Notes: generated by a model not told the origin, from the sequence alone. A stretch of 26,614 nt of DNA from Streptomyces violaceoruber (GCA_000720805.1 JODI01000098.1:1-26614); one strand, 5' to 3'. Positions 10,292-18,502 are shown, counted from the stretch's first letter. Numbers and translations: made by a program.

Positions 10292-11248
10292 TCAGGGAGT
10301 GCTCTGGAAGAGACGCTTGGCGTTCGCCGTCGTAAGCGACCGCCATGTGGCGCCTTCCGCCGGTGGCTCGGCGGCGTCGATCGCCGCTGTGTGCGCGTCG
10401 GCCAGCGGGGACGGCGTCCAGCAGTAGTCGCTGCCGAAGAGCACGCGGTCCGGGCCGACGAGCTTCAACAGCGCCGGCATGTGGCGTGGGAACGCGGTGC
10501 CCGCCATGTCGTAGTACAGGCCGCGCAGTTGTTGCACCGCGTCCGGGGTGGGCGGCCGCTGCGACTCCAGGAACATGCTCATGAACTCGTTGATGCGATC
10601 CGCGAGGACGGGCACCGCGCCGCCGCAGTGCGGGACGATCACCTTGATGTTCGGGTGACGTGTCAGGACGCCCGCCATGACCATGTCGGTGACGGTACGG
10701 GCCGTGTCGAAGATGTACTCGACCATCGGCCGCGGTCTGCCGAGTGCGGACTGTTCCCAGCACACCGGCGAGGTGGGGTGCAGGAAGACCACGGCCCGGC
10801 GGCGGTCGAGTTCGGCGAAGACCGGCTCCAGGCGCTGATCGCCCAGGTACACACCGTGCGTGTGGGTCAGCAGGGCCACGCCGTCGGCGTCGAGCTCGTC
10901 GAAGGCGTAGGCGATCTCCTTCAGGGATCCTGCCACGTCGGGAAGCGGCAGCGAGGCGAAGGCGCCGAAGCGGTCCGGGTGGTGCCGGGCCAGTTCGGCG
11001 GTGTACTCGTTGACGCGGCGGGCGAGGAGGCGGGCTGCCCTGTCGTCGCCGAAGTGCACGCCGGGTGAGGACATGGACAGCATCGCGGTGTCGATGCCGT
11101 TGCGGTCCATCAGGTCCAGGTGGGCTTGCGCGGACCATGAGGGCCAGCCGCCCATGCCGTCGGGGTGGCCGTGGCCGGCTGCCGTCGCCTGCTGGACGTA
11201 GAAGTCGGGGAGGAGATGGGCGTGGACGTCGATGAGTCCCGTGGACAT
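10292..11248 (-). CDS. Amidohydrolase-2 family protein (ACMSD / resorcylate-decarboxylase-like)
   Basis: This 318-aa metal-dependent TIM-barrel protein has the metal ligands of the ACMSD-type amidohydrolase-2 family in order: His9 and His11 in IDVHAHLLP, the His of VVFLHPTSP, the His of VIVPHCGGA and the Asp of LFGSDYCWTP. Members are non-oxidative decarboxylases of aromatic acids (gamma-resorcylate, ACMS) or hydrolases. The ATG at 11248 has AGGAGG upstream. It lies 47 nt after the stop of the antiporter gene on the same strand and may be co-transcribed. Together with the carboxymuconolactone decarboxylase-like gene it hints at breakdown of ring-cleavage intermediates, but no ring-cleaving enzyme is present, so this is a guess. 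Confidence 0.88.
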   Translation of the reverse strand: MSTGLIDVHAHLLPDFYVQQATAAGHGHPDGMGGWPSWSAQAHLDLMDRNGIDTAMLSMSSPGVHFGDDRAARLLARRVNEYTAELARHHPDRFGAFASLPLPDVAGSLKEIAYAFDELDADGVALLTHTHGVYLGDQRLEPVFAELDRRRAVVFLHPTSPVCWEQSALGRPRPMVEYIFDTARTVTDMVMAGVLTRHPNIKVIVPHCGGAVPVLADRINEFMSMFLESQRPPTPDAVQQLRGLYYDMAGTAFPRHMPALLKLVGPDRVLFGSDYCWTPSPLADAHTAAIDAAEPPAEGATWRSLTTANAKRLFQSTP

Positions 11249-11295
11249 GACGGGAGGTTCCTCCTGGTGTGTGGTGTCGTCGATGCCCGCTCGGC

Positions 11296-12882
11296 TCACT
11301 CCGCCTGCTCGCGTCCGGCCAGCCGCACCTCTTCGTAGTCCAGGACGGTCTGGAGGCGGCGCAGCACGGCGTCGTCGATCTGCTGTTCGTCGCGCATGCG
11401 GACGACAGTTGCACGCTTGTGGGCGATGAGGGCGAGGCGGAGGTCGGTGTAGTGGCGGTTGTGGAGCAGAGCGGGGTCGTCGTCGGTGCCGGCGCCTTTG
11501 GCCCGGACGGTCGCCAGGTGGGCTTCGTACTCCTGGCGCAGCCACTCCGTGACCTTGGCAGTGGTGCCCAGTTCGGCGGCGAGTTCCGGGAGCGCCTCGA
11601 CGGCTTCCTCGGTTGCCGTGGTCTCGGCGAGGATCTGCTCCTCGTCGGCCGACGTGTCGGGGGGCAGCCGGGCCCAGCGCACCACGCCCGGCAGCAGCAG
11701 CCCCTGCACGACGAGGGTCACGACGATGACGCCGGAGGTGACGAAGACGATGAAGGCGCGGTCGGGGAAGGGTGCGCCCGAGTCGACGGTCTCCGGTATG
11801 GAGAGTGCCACGGCCAGCGACACCGCGCCGCGGAAGCCGGCGAAGCCGCTGACGGTGCGTGCCCGGTGACTGATCCTCCGCAGCCGCTGTTGTGGACGTC
11901 TGTCGATCAGGCGGATCAGGTAGGCGGAGGAGAACAGGAACGCGAACCGGACGAGGAGCAGCACCACGCTGACCACGCCCACGGCGATCAGGGCATCCCG
12001 CAGATCCGCGCGACTCAAGTAGCGGAAGGCGTAGTGGAGTTCGACTCCGACCAGGACGAACAGGGCGCCGTTGATGATGAAGGTCGCCAGCGGCCAGAAC
12101 GCCAGCGCCTGGCGTCTGTGCTCGGCGCGGATCAGGCTCGGAGCCACCTGGGCCATGATCAGTCCGCTCACGACGACCGCGAGGACACCCGAGGCGTGGA
12201 TCAGCTCGGCGAGCAGATAGGCCGTGAACGGTGCCAAGAGCATGACGAGATTGCCCAGCAGGGGATCGTCGAGGCGGCGCCGCAGGTTCATGTTGATCCA
12301 GGCGACCGCCACGCCGACCGCGACCCCGCCGCCGTACGCCAGCAGGAACAGCGCTCCGACATGCGGAAGGGTGAGGTGTTCCTCCCCGACGGTGATGCCG
12401 ACCGCCAGTCCGTAGATGACCAGCGCCGTGCCGTCGTTGACGAGGCTTTCCGCCCGGAGCACGGTGATCTCACGGCGCGGCAGGGAACCGGCCAGCGCGC
12501 CGACCGCGGTCGCGTCGGTGGGAGCCACGGCCGCGCCCAGTACCCACGCCGGCCCCCACGGCAGTCCGACCGCGTGCCCGGCGGCCGCGACGGCCCACGC
12601 GGTGAGGATCACCAGGACCGTGCTGAGCAGGACGATGCCGCGCAGGTTCGAACGGATCTCGCGCAGGGACGTGGTCAGGCTCTCCCAGTACAGCAGCACG
12701 GGAAGGAAGAGCAACAGTACGACGTCGGGCGGGAGCTGGGTCTGGCGGACGGCCGGAACGAGCCCGATGAGGGCGCCCACGATCAGTAGGACGACGGGCG
12801 GTGCGACACCGAAGCGCTGCCCCAGGGCATTGCCCAGGAGGACGGCCGTGCCCAGGACGACGACGAGTTCAAGACCGAGCAC
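11296..12882 (-). CDS. Na+/H+ antiporter, CPA1 (NhaP) family
   Basis: This 528-aa integral membrane protein has about 12 hydrophobic segments up to residue ~400. The conserved CPA1 features are visible: FLPVLLYWESL, the unwound-helix motif AAVAPTDATAVGALAG, RAESLVNDGTALVIYG with the acidic ND of the ion site, and FRGAVSLAVALSIPE. A C-terminal cytoplasmic tail of about 125 residues is rich in Glu/Ala and probably helical. It exchanges Na+ or K+ for protons and serves pH and salt homeostasis. The start is a GTG at 12882, with a weak ribosome site. It lies downstream of the DUF2255 gene and upstream of the amidohydrolase gene. Confidence 0.92.
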   Translation of the reverse strand: MLGLELVVVLGTAVLLGNALGQRFGVAPPVVLLIVGALIGLVPAVRQTQLPPDVVLLLFLPVLLYWESLTTSLREIRSNLRGIVLLSTVLVILTAWAVAAAGHAVGLPWGPAWVLGAAVAPTDATAVGALAGSLPRREITVLRAESLVNDGTALVIYGLAVGITVGEEHLTLPHVGALFLLAYGGGVAVGVAVAWINMNLRRRLDDPLLGNLVMLLAPFTAYLLAELIHASGVLAVVVSGLIMAQVAPSLIRAEHRRQALAFWPLATFIINGALFVLVGVELHYAFRYLSRADLRDALIAVGVVSVVLLLVRFAFLFSSAYLIRLIDRRPQQRLRRISHRARTVSGFAGFRGAVSLAVALSIPETVDSGAPFPDRAFIVFVTSGVIVVTLVVQGLLLPGVVRWARLPPDTSADEEQILAETTATEEAVEALPELAAELGTTAKVTEWLRQEYEAHLATVRAKGAGTDDDPALLHNRHYTDLRLALIAHKRATVVRMRDEQQIDDAVLRRLQTVLDYEEVRLAGREQAE

Positions 12883-12948
12883 GGCGCCTGCTTCTGTGCC
12901 GTTCAGCGGCTCTGGCCGGGAGCGGCCTGCCCATGGGGATCCTCCTGC

Positions 12949-13320
12949 TCATCGGGGAACCAGCCGCAGCGTCGTGGAGCGTGCGGCGACCATGGGGCCG
13001 ACGTAGGCGCCGCCGAAGCGGCCGTACTTGGTGCGGTACGCCGTGTCGACGCGATCGTTGAGCTCTTCGTCCTGCACTTCCACGAAGGTGACGTCCTTGT
13101 CGACTCCGCCGGCGTGGATGTGCCCCGCGTGGCTGGCACGCGCCGTACGCCACCAGCCGCCGTCCGCGCCTCGGAAGGAGCGGACGTAAAGGTCGTCACC
13201 GTCGCGGACGACCCAGATCGGCACCGGCCTGCGCAGGGTGCCATTGCGCCTGAGCGGCGCCATCTCCAACTCGCCGGCGGCGGCGATGCGGTTGAGGTCA
13301 TCGCTTGTCCATGCCGTCAC
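12949..13320 (-). CDS. DUF2255 family protein
   Basis: This is a small protein of about 123 aa: WTSDDLNRIAAAGELEMAP near the start, then PVPIWVVRDGDDLYVRSF and RASHAGHIHAGGVDKDVTF. The pattern matches the uncharacterised DUF2255 family, whose beta-rich text resembles split-barrel flavin/F420-type proteins. I know of no assigned reaction. The GTG at 13320 with GGAGA 5 nt upstream gives the usual family length; the frame is open another 32 codons, but that part is low-complexity. It sits between the alcohol dehydrogenase and the antiporter genes. Confidence 0.8.
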   Translation of the reverse strand: MTAWTSDDLNRIAAAGELEMAPLRRNGTLRRPVPIWVVRDGDDLYVRSFRGADGGWWRTARASHAGHIHAGGVDKDVTFVEVQDEELNDRVDTAYRTKYGRFGGAYVGPMVAARSTTLRLVPR

Positions 13321-13443
13321 AGGTGTGTCTCCGATCGGTGGGTCCGTTTCTGCCGGGCTGCGGTGGGCGGGCGCTTCCACCACTCGGTGGTGCCGGGGGC
13401 GGTAGGCGCGGCTCATCCCGCACCCACCAGCGCCGGCCTCAGG

Positions 13444-14460
13444 TCACGGACGCAGCAACGCTTTGATGGCGCGGCGCTCGTCCATGGCCTTGTAGCCTTC
13501 GGCGACGTCGTCCAGGGGCAGGGTGAGGTCGAAGACCTTGCCCGGGTGGATACGGCCGCTGACGACACGGTCGATCAGGTCGGGAAGGTAGGCGCGCACG
13601 GGCGCAGGACCGCCGCGTAGACCGACGTGGGAGAAGAAGAGTTCCTGGCCGTCGATCTGCACACCGTGAGGCATGCCGACGAAGCCGACGTTGCCGCCCG
13701 GGCGCGTGGACTGCAGGGCCTGGTGCATCGACTCCTGGGTGCCGACGCACTCCAGGACCGAGTCGGCGCCGATGCCGTTCGTCAGCTCCTTGACGCGGGC
13801 GACGCCCTCCCCGCCGCGCTCGGTGACGATGTCGGTGGCACCGAACTCCAGGGCAAGCTTCTGCCGGGACTCGTGGCGGCTCATGGCGATGATGCGTTCG
13901 GCGCCCAGTTCCTTCGCGGCGATGACACCACACAGGCCCACCGCGCCGTCACCCACGACCACGGCCGTCGAACCCGGCCCGACCTCGGCTGCCCTGGCGG
14001 CGTACCAGCCGGTGCCCATGACGTCGGAGAGGGTCAGCAGATGCGGAACCAGCTCGGAGGCCGGCTCGTCCGGCGTGGCGACCAGGGTGCCGTCGGCGAG
14101 GGGGATGCGGACGTACTCGGCCTGACAGCCGTTGGGGAAGTCACGGTGCAGGCAGGAGGTGTGGTAGCCGGCCCGGCAGACCGGGCAGGTGTTGTCGGAG
14201 GCGATGAAGGAGCCGATGACGAACTGGCCGGGCCTGACCCTCGATACGCCGCTGCCGACCTCCTCGACGACGCCGACGTACTCGTGGCCGATCGGCTGCG
14301 GCTCGGTGACCGGGTTGATGCCCCGGTAGCTCCACAGGTCGGAGCCGCACACGCAGGTGGCGACGGTACGGATGACGGCGTCCGTCGGTTCCACGATCTT
14401 CGGTTCGGGGACGTTCTCCACCCGGATGTCACCAGGCGCGTGGATGATGGTGGCTCGCAT
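13444..14460 (-). CDS. Zinc-dependent alcohol dehydrogenase (MDR family)
   Basis: This 338-aa zinc-dependent MDR alcohol dehydrogenase has the catalytic zinc site Cys38 in VCGSD and His59-Glu60 in PIGHEYVG. A structural zinc-type cluster follows: Cys92, Cys95 and Cys103 in TCPVCRAGYHTSC. The middle Cys of the usual four is Gly98, a variant I believe is common in this subgroup. The NAD(P) motif VVGDGAVGLCG follows. It ends at LLRP just before the DUF2255 gene. The gene follows a decayed cupin gene (14497-14766) and a carboxymuconolactone decarboxylase-like gene on the same strand, a combination I recall from many Streptomyces redox clusters. The alcohol substrate is unknown. Confidence 0.93.
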   Translation of the reverse strand: MRATIIHAPGDIRVENVPEPKIVEPTDAVIRTVATCVCGSDLWSYRGINPVTEPQPIGHEYVGVVEEVGSGVSRVRPGQFVIGSFIASDNTCPVCRAGYHTSCLHRDFPNGCQAEYVRIPLADGTLVATPDEPASELVPHLLTLSDVMGTGWYAARAAEVGPGSTAVVVGDGAVGLCGVIAAKELGAERIIAMSRHESRQKLALEFGATDIVTERGGEGVARVKELTNGIGADSVLECVGTQESMHQALQSTRPGGNVGFVGMPHGVQIDGQELFFSHVGLRGGPAPVRAYLPDLIDRVVSGRIHPGKVFDLTLPLDDVAEGYKAMDERRAIKALLRP

Positions 14461-14496
14461 GATGTTCTCTCAGGTCGCGTCGGGTGTGGCGTGGTG

Positions 14497-14766
14497 TCAG
14501 GAGTGGGTGCTGGCGTCGGCGCGCGGGCCGTTGGACTCGTCGTCCGAGACGTGCTCGAGCCAGGTGGCGTCATCCGTCTCCCACAGCGCGAGGAGGGTGA
14601 GGAGGGTCATGAACCGGTCGGGCGCGGCACCGTGCCAGTTCTGCTCACCCGGGGGCGTGTGGATGATGTCGCCGCCACGGGACTGCACCGGCGCGATTCC
14701 CTCGCGTCGCCGGTGAACCACTCGGCAGGCAGCTTCATGGTGGGGGGGCCGCTTCAGCAGTTCCAT
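14497..14766 (-). pseudogene. Cupin-domain protein with internal deletion
   Basis: The minus-strand frame has a recognisable cupin C-terminal half: GGDIIHTPPGEQNWHGAAPD, then RFMTLLTLLALWETDDATWL and EHVSDDESNGPR. The typical start (MKLPAEWFTGDA) appears in a different reading frame at about 14700-14738. The stretch between, which should hold the metal-binding His motif (WHSHxxGQ), is missing, along with a smaller piece before IIHTPPGE. So this is a ~135-aa cupin of the carboxymuconolactone-cluster type that has lost about 50 codons and its frame. The apparent 89-aa open frame still has AGGGAAAG before its ATG, so a short peptide may be made. Confidence 0.75.
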
Positions 14767-14796
14767 GGTGTGTCTTTCCCTGGCTGAGGTGGTACT

Positions 14797-15129
14797 TCAG
14801 CCCGATTGCTCCGACTCTTCCACGATCGCCCTGAGCTGGGTCACCGCGGTCATGGCGTTGGGCCATCCGGCGTAGAAGGCCAGATGGGTGAGGGCCTCGA
14901 CCAGCTCGTCCTTGGTCACGCCGTTTTCCAGCGCCTTGCCGAGGTGGAAGCCGAGCTGGTCGTTGCGGTACAGAGCGGCCAGAGCGGTGACGGTGACCAG
15001 ACTGCGGTCGCGCGGGGACAGGCCCGGTCGTTCCCAGATGTCGCCGAACAGGACCGTGTCGGTCACCTCGGCGAGCTTCGGGGCGAATTCCTGGATCGCC
15101 GGCGGTGCGAACCTCTTCCGTTCGGTCAT
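14797..15129 (-). CDS. Carboxymuconolactone decarboxylase family protein
   Basis: This 110-aa all-helical protein carries the CMD core ERPGLSPRDRSLVTVTALAA and the C-terminal signature LVEALTHLAFYAGWPNAMTA. It lacks the CxxC redox pair of AhpD, so it belongs to the PcaC-like branch, which acts on 4-carboxymuconolactone or related lactones; here the true substrate is unknown. The ATG at 15129 has AAGGAG upstream and overlaps the stop of a 67-codon frame (15126-15329) as ATGA. It is followed by the cupin pseudogene and the alcohol dehydrogenase gene. Confidence 0.9.
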   Translation of the reverse strand: MTERKRFAPPAIQEFAPKLAEVTDTVLFGDIWERPGLSPRDRSLVTVTALAALYRNDQLGFHLGKALENGVTKDELVEALTHLAFYAGWPNAMTAVTQLRAIVEESEQSG

Positions 15130-15329
15130 GGGGTGGTGCTCCTTGCGTGTTCAGGGATTCGAGTCGCCCGCTCTGCTGCCGGGAGCGGGTTCACGTGCAG
15201 GTGCTCACCGAAGACCGTCAGCGAGCCGAGCACGCCGACGCGGTCGCCGCTCCGCGGGTGGACGACCAAGGTCATGGGCAGCGGCTGACCGGCACGGGAC
15301 GGTGGGGAGGCTGCCGGGGGACATGACAT
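15126..15329 (-). CDS. Small unrecognised ORF coupled to the CMD gene
   Basis: This is a 67-aa open frame whose stop overlaps the CMD-family start by 4 nt (ATGA), with GTGAGGA 8 nt before its ATG. The central part LPMTLVVHPRSGDRVGVLGS followed by LTVFGEHLHVNPL looks like folded beta-protein text, but I cannot place it. It could be a true small gene, or the 3' remnant of a larger one, given the other decay nearby. Low confidence that it is functional. Confidence 0.4.
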   Translation of the reverse strand: MSCPPAASPPSRAGQPLPMTLVVHPRSGDRVGVLGSLTVFGEHLHVNPLPAAERATRIPEHARSTTP

Positions 15330-15546
15330 CGGTCCTCACTGTCTTCGCTCGCCTCCTCCGCAAGCCATATGGAACACGGAATGTGAGTGATATTCGGCAA
15401 GCAATTCATAAACCAGCGTTCGACAGCCCGCCTGGTCGGGTGAACGCTTTCCGTGGGCCGACCGTGCTCGACGACCATGTCTTCCACCCTGCCACCGTCG
15501 CGTGAGCCCACAAGGGGAAGAATTCCACCCCGGGCAAGGCTTATCC

Positions 15547-15573
15547 AGGGAAGAATCCTTCCCCCCCCTCGAC
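15547..15573 (+). promoter_or_regulatory. Recurrent GGGGAA/TTCCCC palindrome, copy b
   Basis: AGGGAA, six bases (gaatcc), TTCCCC at 15547-15564, followed by extra C and CTCGAC ending at 15573. It lies 28 nt before the ATG of the decayed XRE gene at 15602. A degenerate copy (GGGGAA, gaattc, CACCCC) precedes it at 15514-15531. Confidence 0.6.
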
Positions 15574-15601
15574 AGGACGGGACGCTGCGAGACCGGTCGG
15601 C

Positions 15602-16250
15602 ATGGCCGGCGACGCGCATCTGAACGAGCTGGGTTTTCCTCAAGGATCGCCGGGCCGAGTCGAGCCCGCGCACCGTCGGCCGGCCCGACACCGGTCGCCC
15701 GCGACGTGTGCCCGGCCCGCGCGGGGAGGAAGCCGCCCTGCGCGCATGCTCGACGATCTCACCTCGGCCCCCAGCGTGGTGATCGGTCGCCGCATGGACA
15801 TCCCGGTGTGGAATTCCCTCGGAGCCGCCCTGCTCACCGATTCGCGAAGGCGCCGGAGACGGAGCGGAACCACGTCCGCATCATGTTCGGCGACCCTGCC
15901 ACGCGGACGCTGTACGCGGACTGGCGGACCGTCGCCCGCGGGTGTGTGTCACATCTGCGCATGCCGGCTACCACGTACCCGGACGATCCGCGGCTGACCG
16001 GTCTGGTGGGTGAACTCTCCGTGCGGAACAAGGACTTCGGGCATTGGTGGGGGAGCCGTCATGCGGCGACGCGCAGCATGGGCAGGGAGAAGTCCCACCA
16101 TCCCATCGCCGGGGAACGCGTCCTGGACCGAGACGCCCTCACCTGCGGCAAGGAGCCAGGACCAGGAAATCGTCGTCCGGACGGCTGAGCCCAACACTCC
16201 CTCGCACAAAGGGCTGCGCGTTCTCGCGTCGCGGACCTCGCTCAGTCGTG
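15602..16250 (+). pseudogene. Decayed MmyB-like XRE regulator lacking its HTH
   Basis: Homology to the three intact 289-aa paralogues is spread over several frames. MAGDAHLNELG opens it, then a 2-nt shift near 15633. AESSPRTVGRPDTGRPRRVP follows, then a deletion near 15740 joins GEEAAL directly to RMLDDLTSAPSVVIGRRMD, removing about 65 codons that contain most of the HTH. Frameshifts near 15843 (into NHVRIMFGDPATRTLYADW) and near 16155 (into IVVRTAEPNTPSHKGLRVLA) complete the decay. The phrase SPRTVG is shared with regulator 2, only 80 nt downstream in the same orientation, so this looks like the dead copy of a tandem duplication. Confidence 0.85.
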
Positions 16251-16277
16251 GAAATCAAGCCTCATTTCTCCAACCCT

Positions 16278-16299
16278 GGGAGAAATTCTTCCCCCTCAC
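16278..16299 (+). promoter_or_regulatory. Recurrent GGGGAA/TTCCCC palindrome, copy c
   Basis: GGGAG, six bases (AAATTC), TTCCCCCTCAC at 16278-16299. The arm TTCCCCCTCAC ends exactly 31 nt before the ATG of XRE regulator 2, the same spacing as copy d before regulator 3. A likely autoregulatory operator. Confidence 0.68.
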
Positions 16300-16330
16300 T
16301 TTTCGATCGAGTGCTGCCACACTAGCTGCT

Positions 16331-17200
16331 ATGTACAGCAAAGCACCTTTGGTTGAACTGGGGGAATCCCTCAAAGCGTGCCGGGCCCGACTCAGCCCGC
16401 GCACCGTGGGCCTGCCCGAGTCCGGGGCACCTCGGCGGGTGAAGGGCCTGCGCCGTGAGGAGGTCGCTCGGCTGGCGGGGCTCAGCACCGACTGCTACGC
16501 GCGTCTGGAGCGCGGGCGTGTCCCCGTGTCGAGGCCGGTGCTCGCGAGGCTCGTCAGGGTTCTGCATCTTGACGACGCCGAGCGAGACCACCTGTTCGCG
16601 CTGGCTGCACAGGGAGACCGCCTGCCGCGCCGCCTACCGGCGCAGAAGGTCCAGCCGCAGCTGGAGCGTCTTCTGGACGAGCTGCCGGCGACTCCCGCGC
16701 TGGTCCTGGGCCGGCACATGGACATCCTGGCCTGGAACTCCCTGGCAGCCGCTCTCTTCACCGACTTCCATCGTGTCCCGGATAAAGGGCGCAACTACGC
16801 CCGGCTGCTCTTCACCGAGGCCGCCTTTCGCGACCTCTACCTCGACTGGAGTACGGTCGCCCGGAGCTGTGTCGCGCAACTGCGCCTGCTGGCCGCCCAG
16901 TGCCCCGAGGAGCCCGGATTGACGGCGCTCGTCGGCGAGTTGTCGGTGGCGGACGCCGACTTCCGGCGGTGGTGGGCGGGCCGCCACCTGGTCGGCCTGC
17001 GCGTGGGCACCAAGAGACTGCGCCACTCGGTCGTCGGCGACCTCACGCTCGACTGGGACAGCCTGACCTGCTCGGCCGACCCCACGCAGCAGTTGGTGAT
17101 CCTGACCGCGGAGCGTGGGACGCCGTCCCATGACGGACTACGCCTCCTTGCGTCGTGGACTGCCGATCCGTATGAGACGGAACGGGATGTGACAGCTTGA
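16331..17200 (+). CDS. MmyB-like XRE regulator 2
   Basis: This 289-aa regulator has the same layout and length as regulators 1 and 3. The HTH is LRREEVARLAGLSTDCYARL, followed by the MmyB-type ligand domain: ALVLGRHMDILAWNSLAAAL, RNYARLLFTEAAFRDLYLDW, DADFRRWWAGRHL and VVGDLTLDWDSL. The start MYSKAPLVELGESLKACRAR aligns with regulator 3. There is no strong Shine-Dalgarno before the ATG; a TAGCTG element only a few bases upstream could mean a near-leaderless transcript. The recurrent palindrome lies 31 nt upstream. The Tyr-to-Cys change in the HTH (TDCY versus TDYY/TEYY) and the Cys in KACRAR are minor divergences. The decayed copy upstream is its closest relative here. Confidence 0.92.
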   Translation: MYSKAPLVELGESLKACRARLSPRTVGLPESGAPRRVKGLRREEVARLAGLSTDCYARLERGRVPVSRPVLARLVRVLHLDDAERDHLFALAAQGDRLPRRLPAQKVQPQLERLLDELPATPALVLGRHMDILAWNSLAAALFTDFHRVPDKGRNYARLLFTEAAFRDLYLDWSTVARSCVAQLRLLAAQCPEEPGLTALVGELSVADADFRRWWAGRHLVGLRVGTKRLRHSVVGDLTLDWDSLTCSADPTQQLVILTAERGTPSHDGLRLLASWTADPYETERDVTA

Positions 17201-17207
17201 GGCGCAC

Positions 17208-17556
17208 TCAGAATGTCAGGACGAGCCGGCCCCGCACGCCGCCGCCCGCCAGCAGCTGGGCCTCGGCGGCCGGTTCCGTCGGCCGGAAACGTCCTCGCGA
17301 CGTGGAGGGAGATCCGGCCCTCCTCCACCTGATGCCGGAGCCGGTCGAGACTGGCGCGCCGACGGGCGTAGCGGAACACGACGATCGGCTCGAAGCCGAC
17401 GTCTCGTTCGCCGGGACCGTCGAATCCGCGCAGCGTCACCACGCGGTCGCCGCTCAGGACAGCCCGAACGGTGAGAGCGCCGGGCAGCGCCCCGTCGAGG
17501 AGCCCATCGACGGGGCGGGAACTTCCGCGCGTACCCGGTCCGGGTAGGCAGCGCCA
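17208..17556 (-). pseudogene. C-terminal remnant of an MDR quinone reductase
   Basis: On the minus strand the frame reads VVTLRGFDGPGERDVGFEPI, then RYARRRASLDRLRHQVEEGR and ISLHVARTF. It shifts one frame and ends GGGVRGRLVLTF with a stop at 17208-17210. This matches the C-terminal third of zinc-independent MDR reductases; compare the ends of the genes at 7709-8710 and 21449-22396. Upstream of about 17480 the homology jumps frame again (AYPDRVR near 17520), and the GroES-like and most of the Rossmann domain are absent. It is truncated and frameshifted, hence non-functional. It sits between the convergent regulators 2 and 3. Confidence 0.75.
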
Positions 17557-17601
17557 CGAAAGGATCCCCCGAGTCCGACCATGGTCATCTCGGAAAAGGG
17601 C

Positions 17602-18471
17602 TCACCCTAAGGAGCCGGACGCCGTCCGCTTCTGGTCCGCTGCCCAGGACGCCAGCAGACGCAACCCGTCGTACGAAGGGGAACCGCGTACTGCGGTCCA
17701 CACGATGATGTGCTGCTCGGGATCCGTGGCACAGGTGAGCGTGTCCCAGTCGAGGGTCAGCTCCCCGACCGCCGGATGCCGAAGTTTCTTGGTGCCCTTG
17801 CCCCGTGCGGCGACGTCGTGCTCGGTCCACCACTGCCGGAACTGCGCGTCGCGGGCGGAGAGTTCCTCGACCAGATCGGTAAGGCGCTGGTCGCCGGGGT
17901 AGCGCGCACTCTCCATGCGCAGCTGGGCGATGGCCAGGCGGGTGACCTCTTCCCAGTCCGCGTATAGCTCGCGCATCCAGGGTTCGGTGAACAGCAGCCG
18001 GACGAACACGCGATCCTGCTCCGGGTAGCGCCCGAAATCGGTCCACAGGGCGGCGGCGAGCTGGTTCCAGGCCAGGATGTCGGTCCGCCGACCGATCACG
18101 AACGCCGGAGTCGCGGTGAGATCGTCCAGCATGCGCCGCAGCTGCGCGTCCACCTGCTGGCGCTCGCCTGCCCTGGGCGTGCGCACCGTCTCCTTCGCCG
18201 CGAGCTCGAACATGTAGACGCGCTGGTCCTCGTTGAGGCGGAGCACCTGCCCGATCTCGTTCAGCAAAGGACCCGACGCCTGGAGACGGCCCTGCTCGAT
18301 CCGCGCGTAGTACTCGGTGCTGATCGCGGCCAGCAGGGCCACTTCCTCGCGGCGCAGACCGCGCACACGCCGCCGCTGGCCGCCGCGCAATCCGACCTCC
18401 TCGGGGCTGAGCTCGGCACGTCGGGCCTTGAGGAACTCACCCAGCTCGTTCAGGTGCGGGTTGCGGTTCAT
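17602..18471 (-). CDS. MmyB-like XRE regulator 3
   Basis: This 289-aa regulator starts MNRNPHLNELGEFLKARRAE. The HTH is LRREEVALLAAISTEYYARI (residues 39-58) and the ligand domain carries AFVIGRRTDILAWNQLAAAL, FVRLLFTEPWMRELYADWEE, QFRQWWTEHDV and HPAVGELTLDWDTL. GGAG precedes the ATG, closely spaced. The recurrent palindrome (18503-18525) has its TTCCCCCTCAC arm exactly 31 nt before the ATG, as in regulator 2. It lies downstream of the SnoaL/DJ-1 gene pair on the same strand but has its own upstream site. The text LNEDQRVYMFELAAKE is the usual linker between the HTH and ligand domains. Confidence 0.93.
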   Translation of the reverse strand: MNRNPHLNELGEFLKARRAELSPEEVGLRGGQRRRVRGLRREEVALLAAISTEYYARIEQGRLQASGPLLNEIGQVLRLNEDQRVYMFELAAKETVRTPRAGERQQVDAQLRRMLDDLTATPAFVIGRRTDILAWNQLAAALWTDFGRYPEQDRVFVRLLFTEPWMRELYADWEEVTRLAIAQLRMESARYPGDQRLTDLVEELSARDAQFRQWWTEHDVAARGKGTKKLRHPAVGELTLDWDTLTCATDPEQHIIVWTAVRGSPSYDGLRLLASWAADQKRTASGSLG

Positions 18472-18502
18472 GATCTCCAGCGTCGCACAGAGGTCAGGCG
18501 TT

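Noticed and set aside
11269..12789. 506-codon plus-strand frame rich in Asp, Gln, His and Arg
   Set aside because: Its whole length is antisense to the Na+/H+ antiporter; the composition is the complement of hydrophobic codons.
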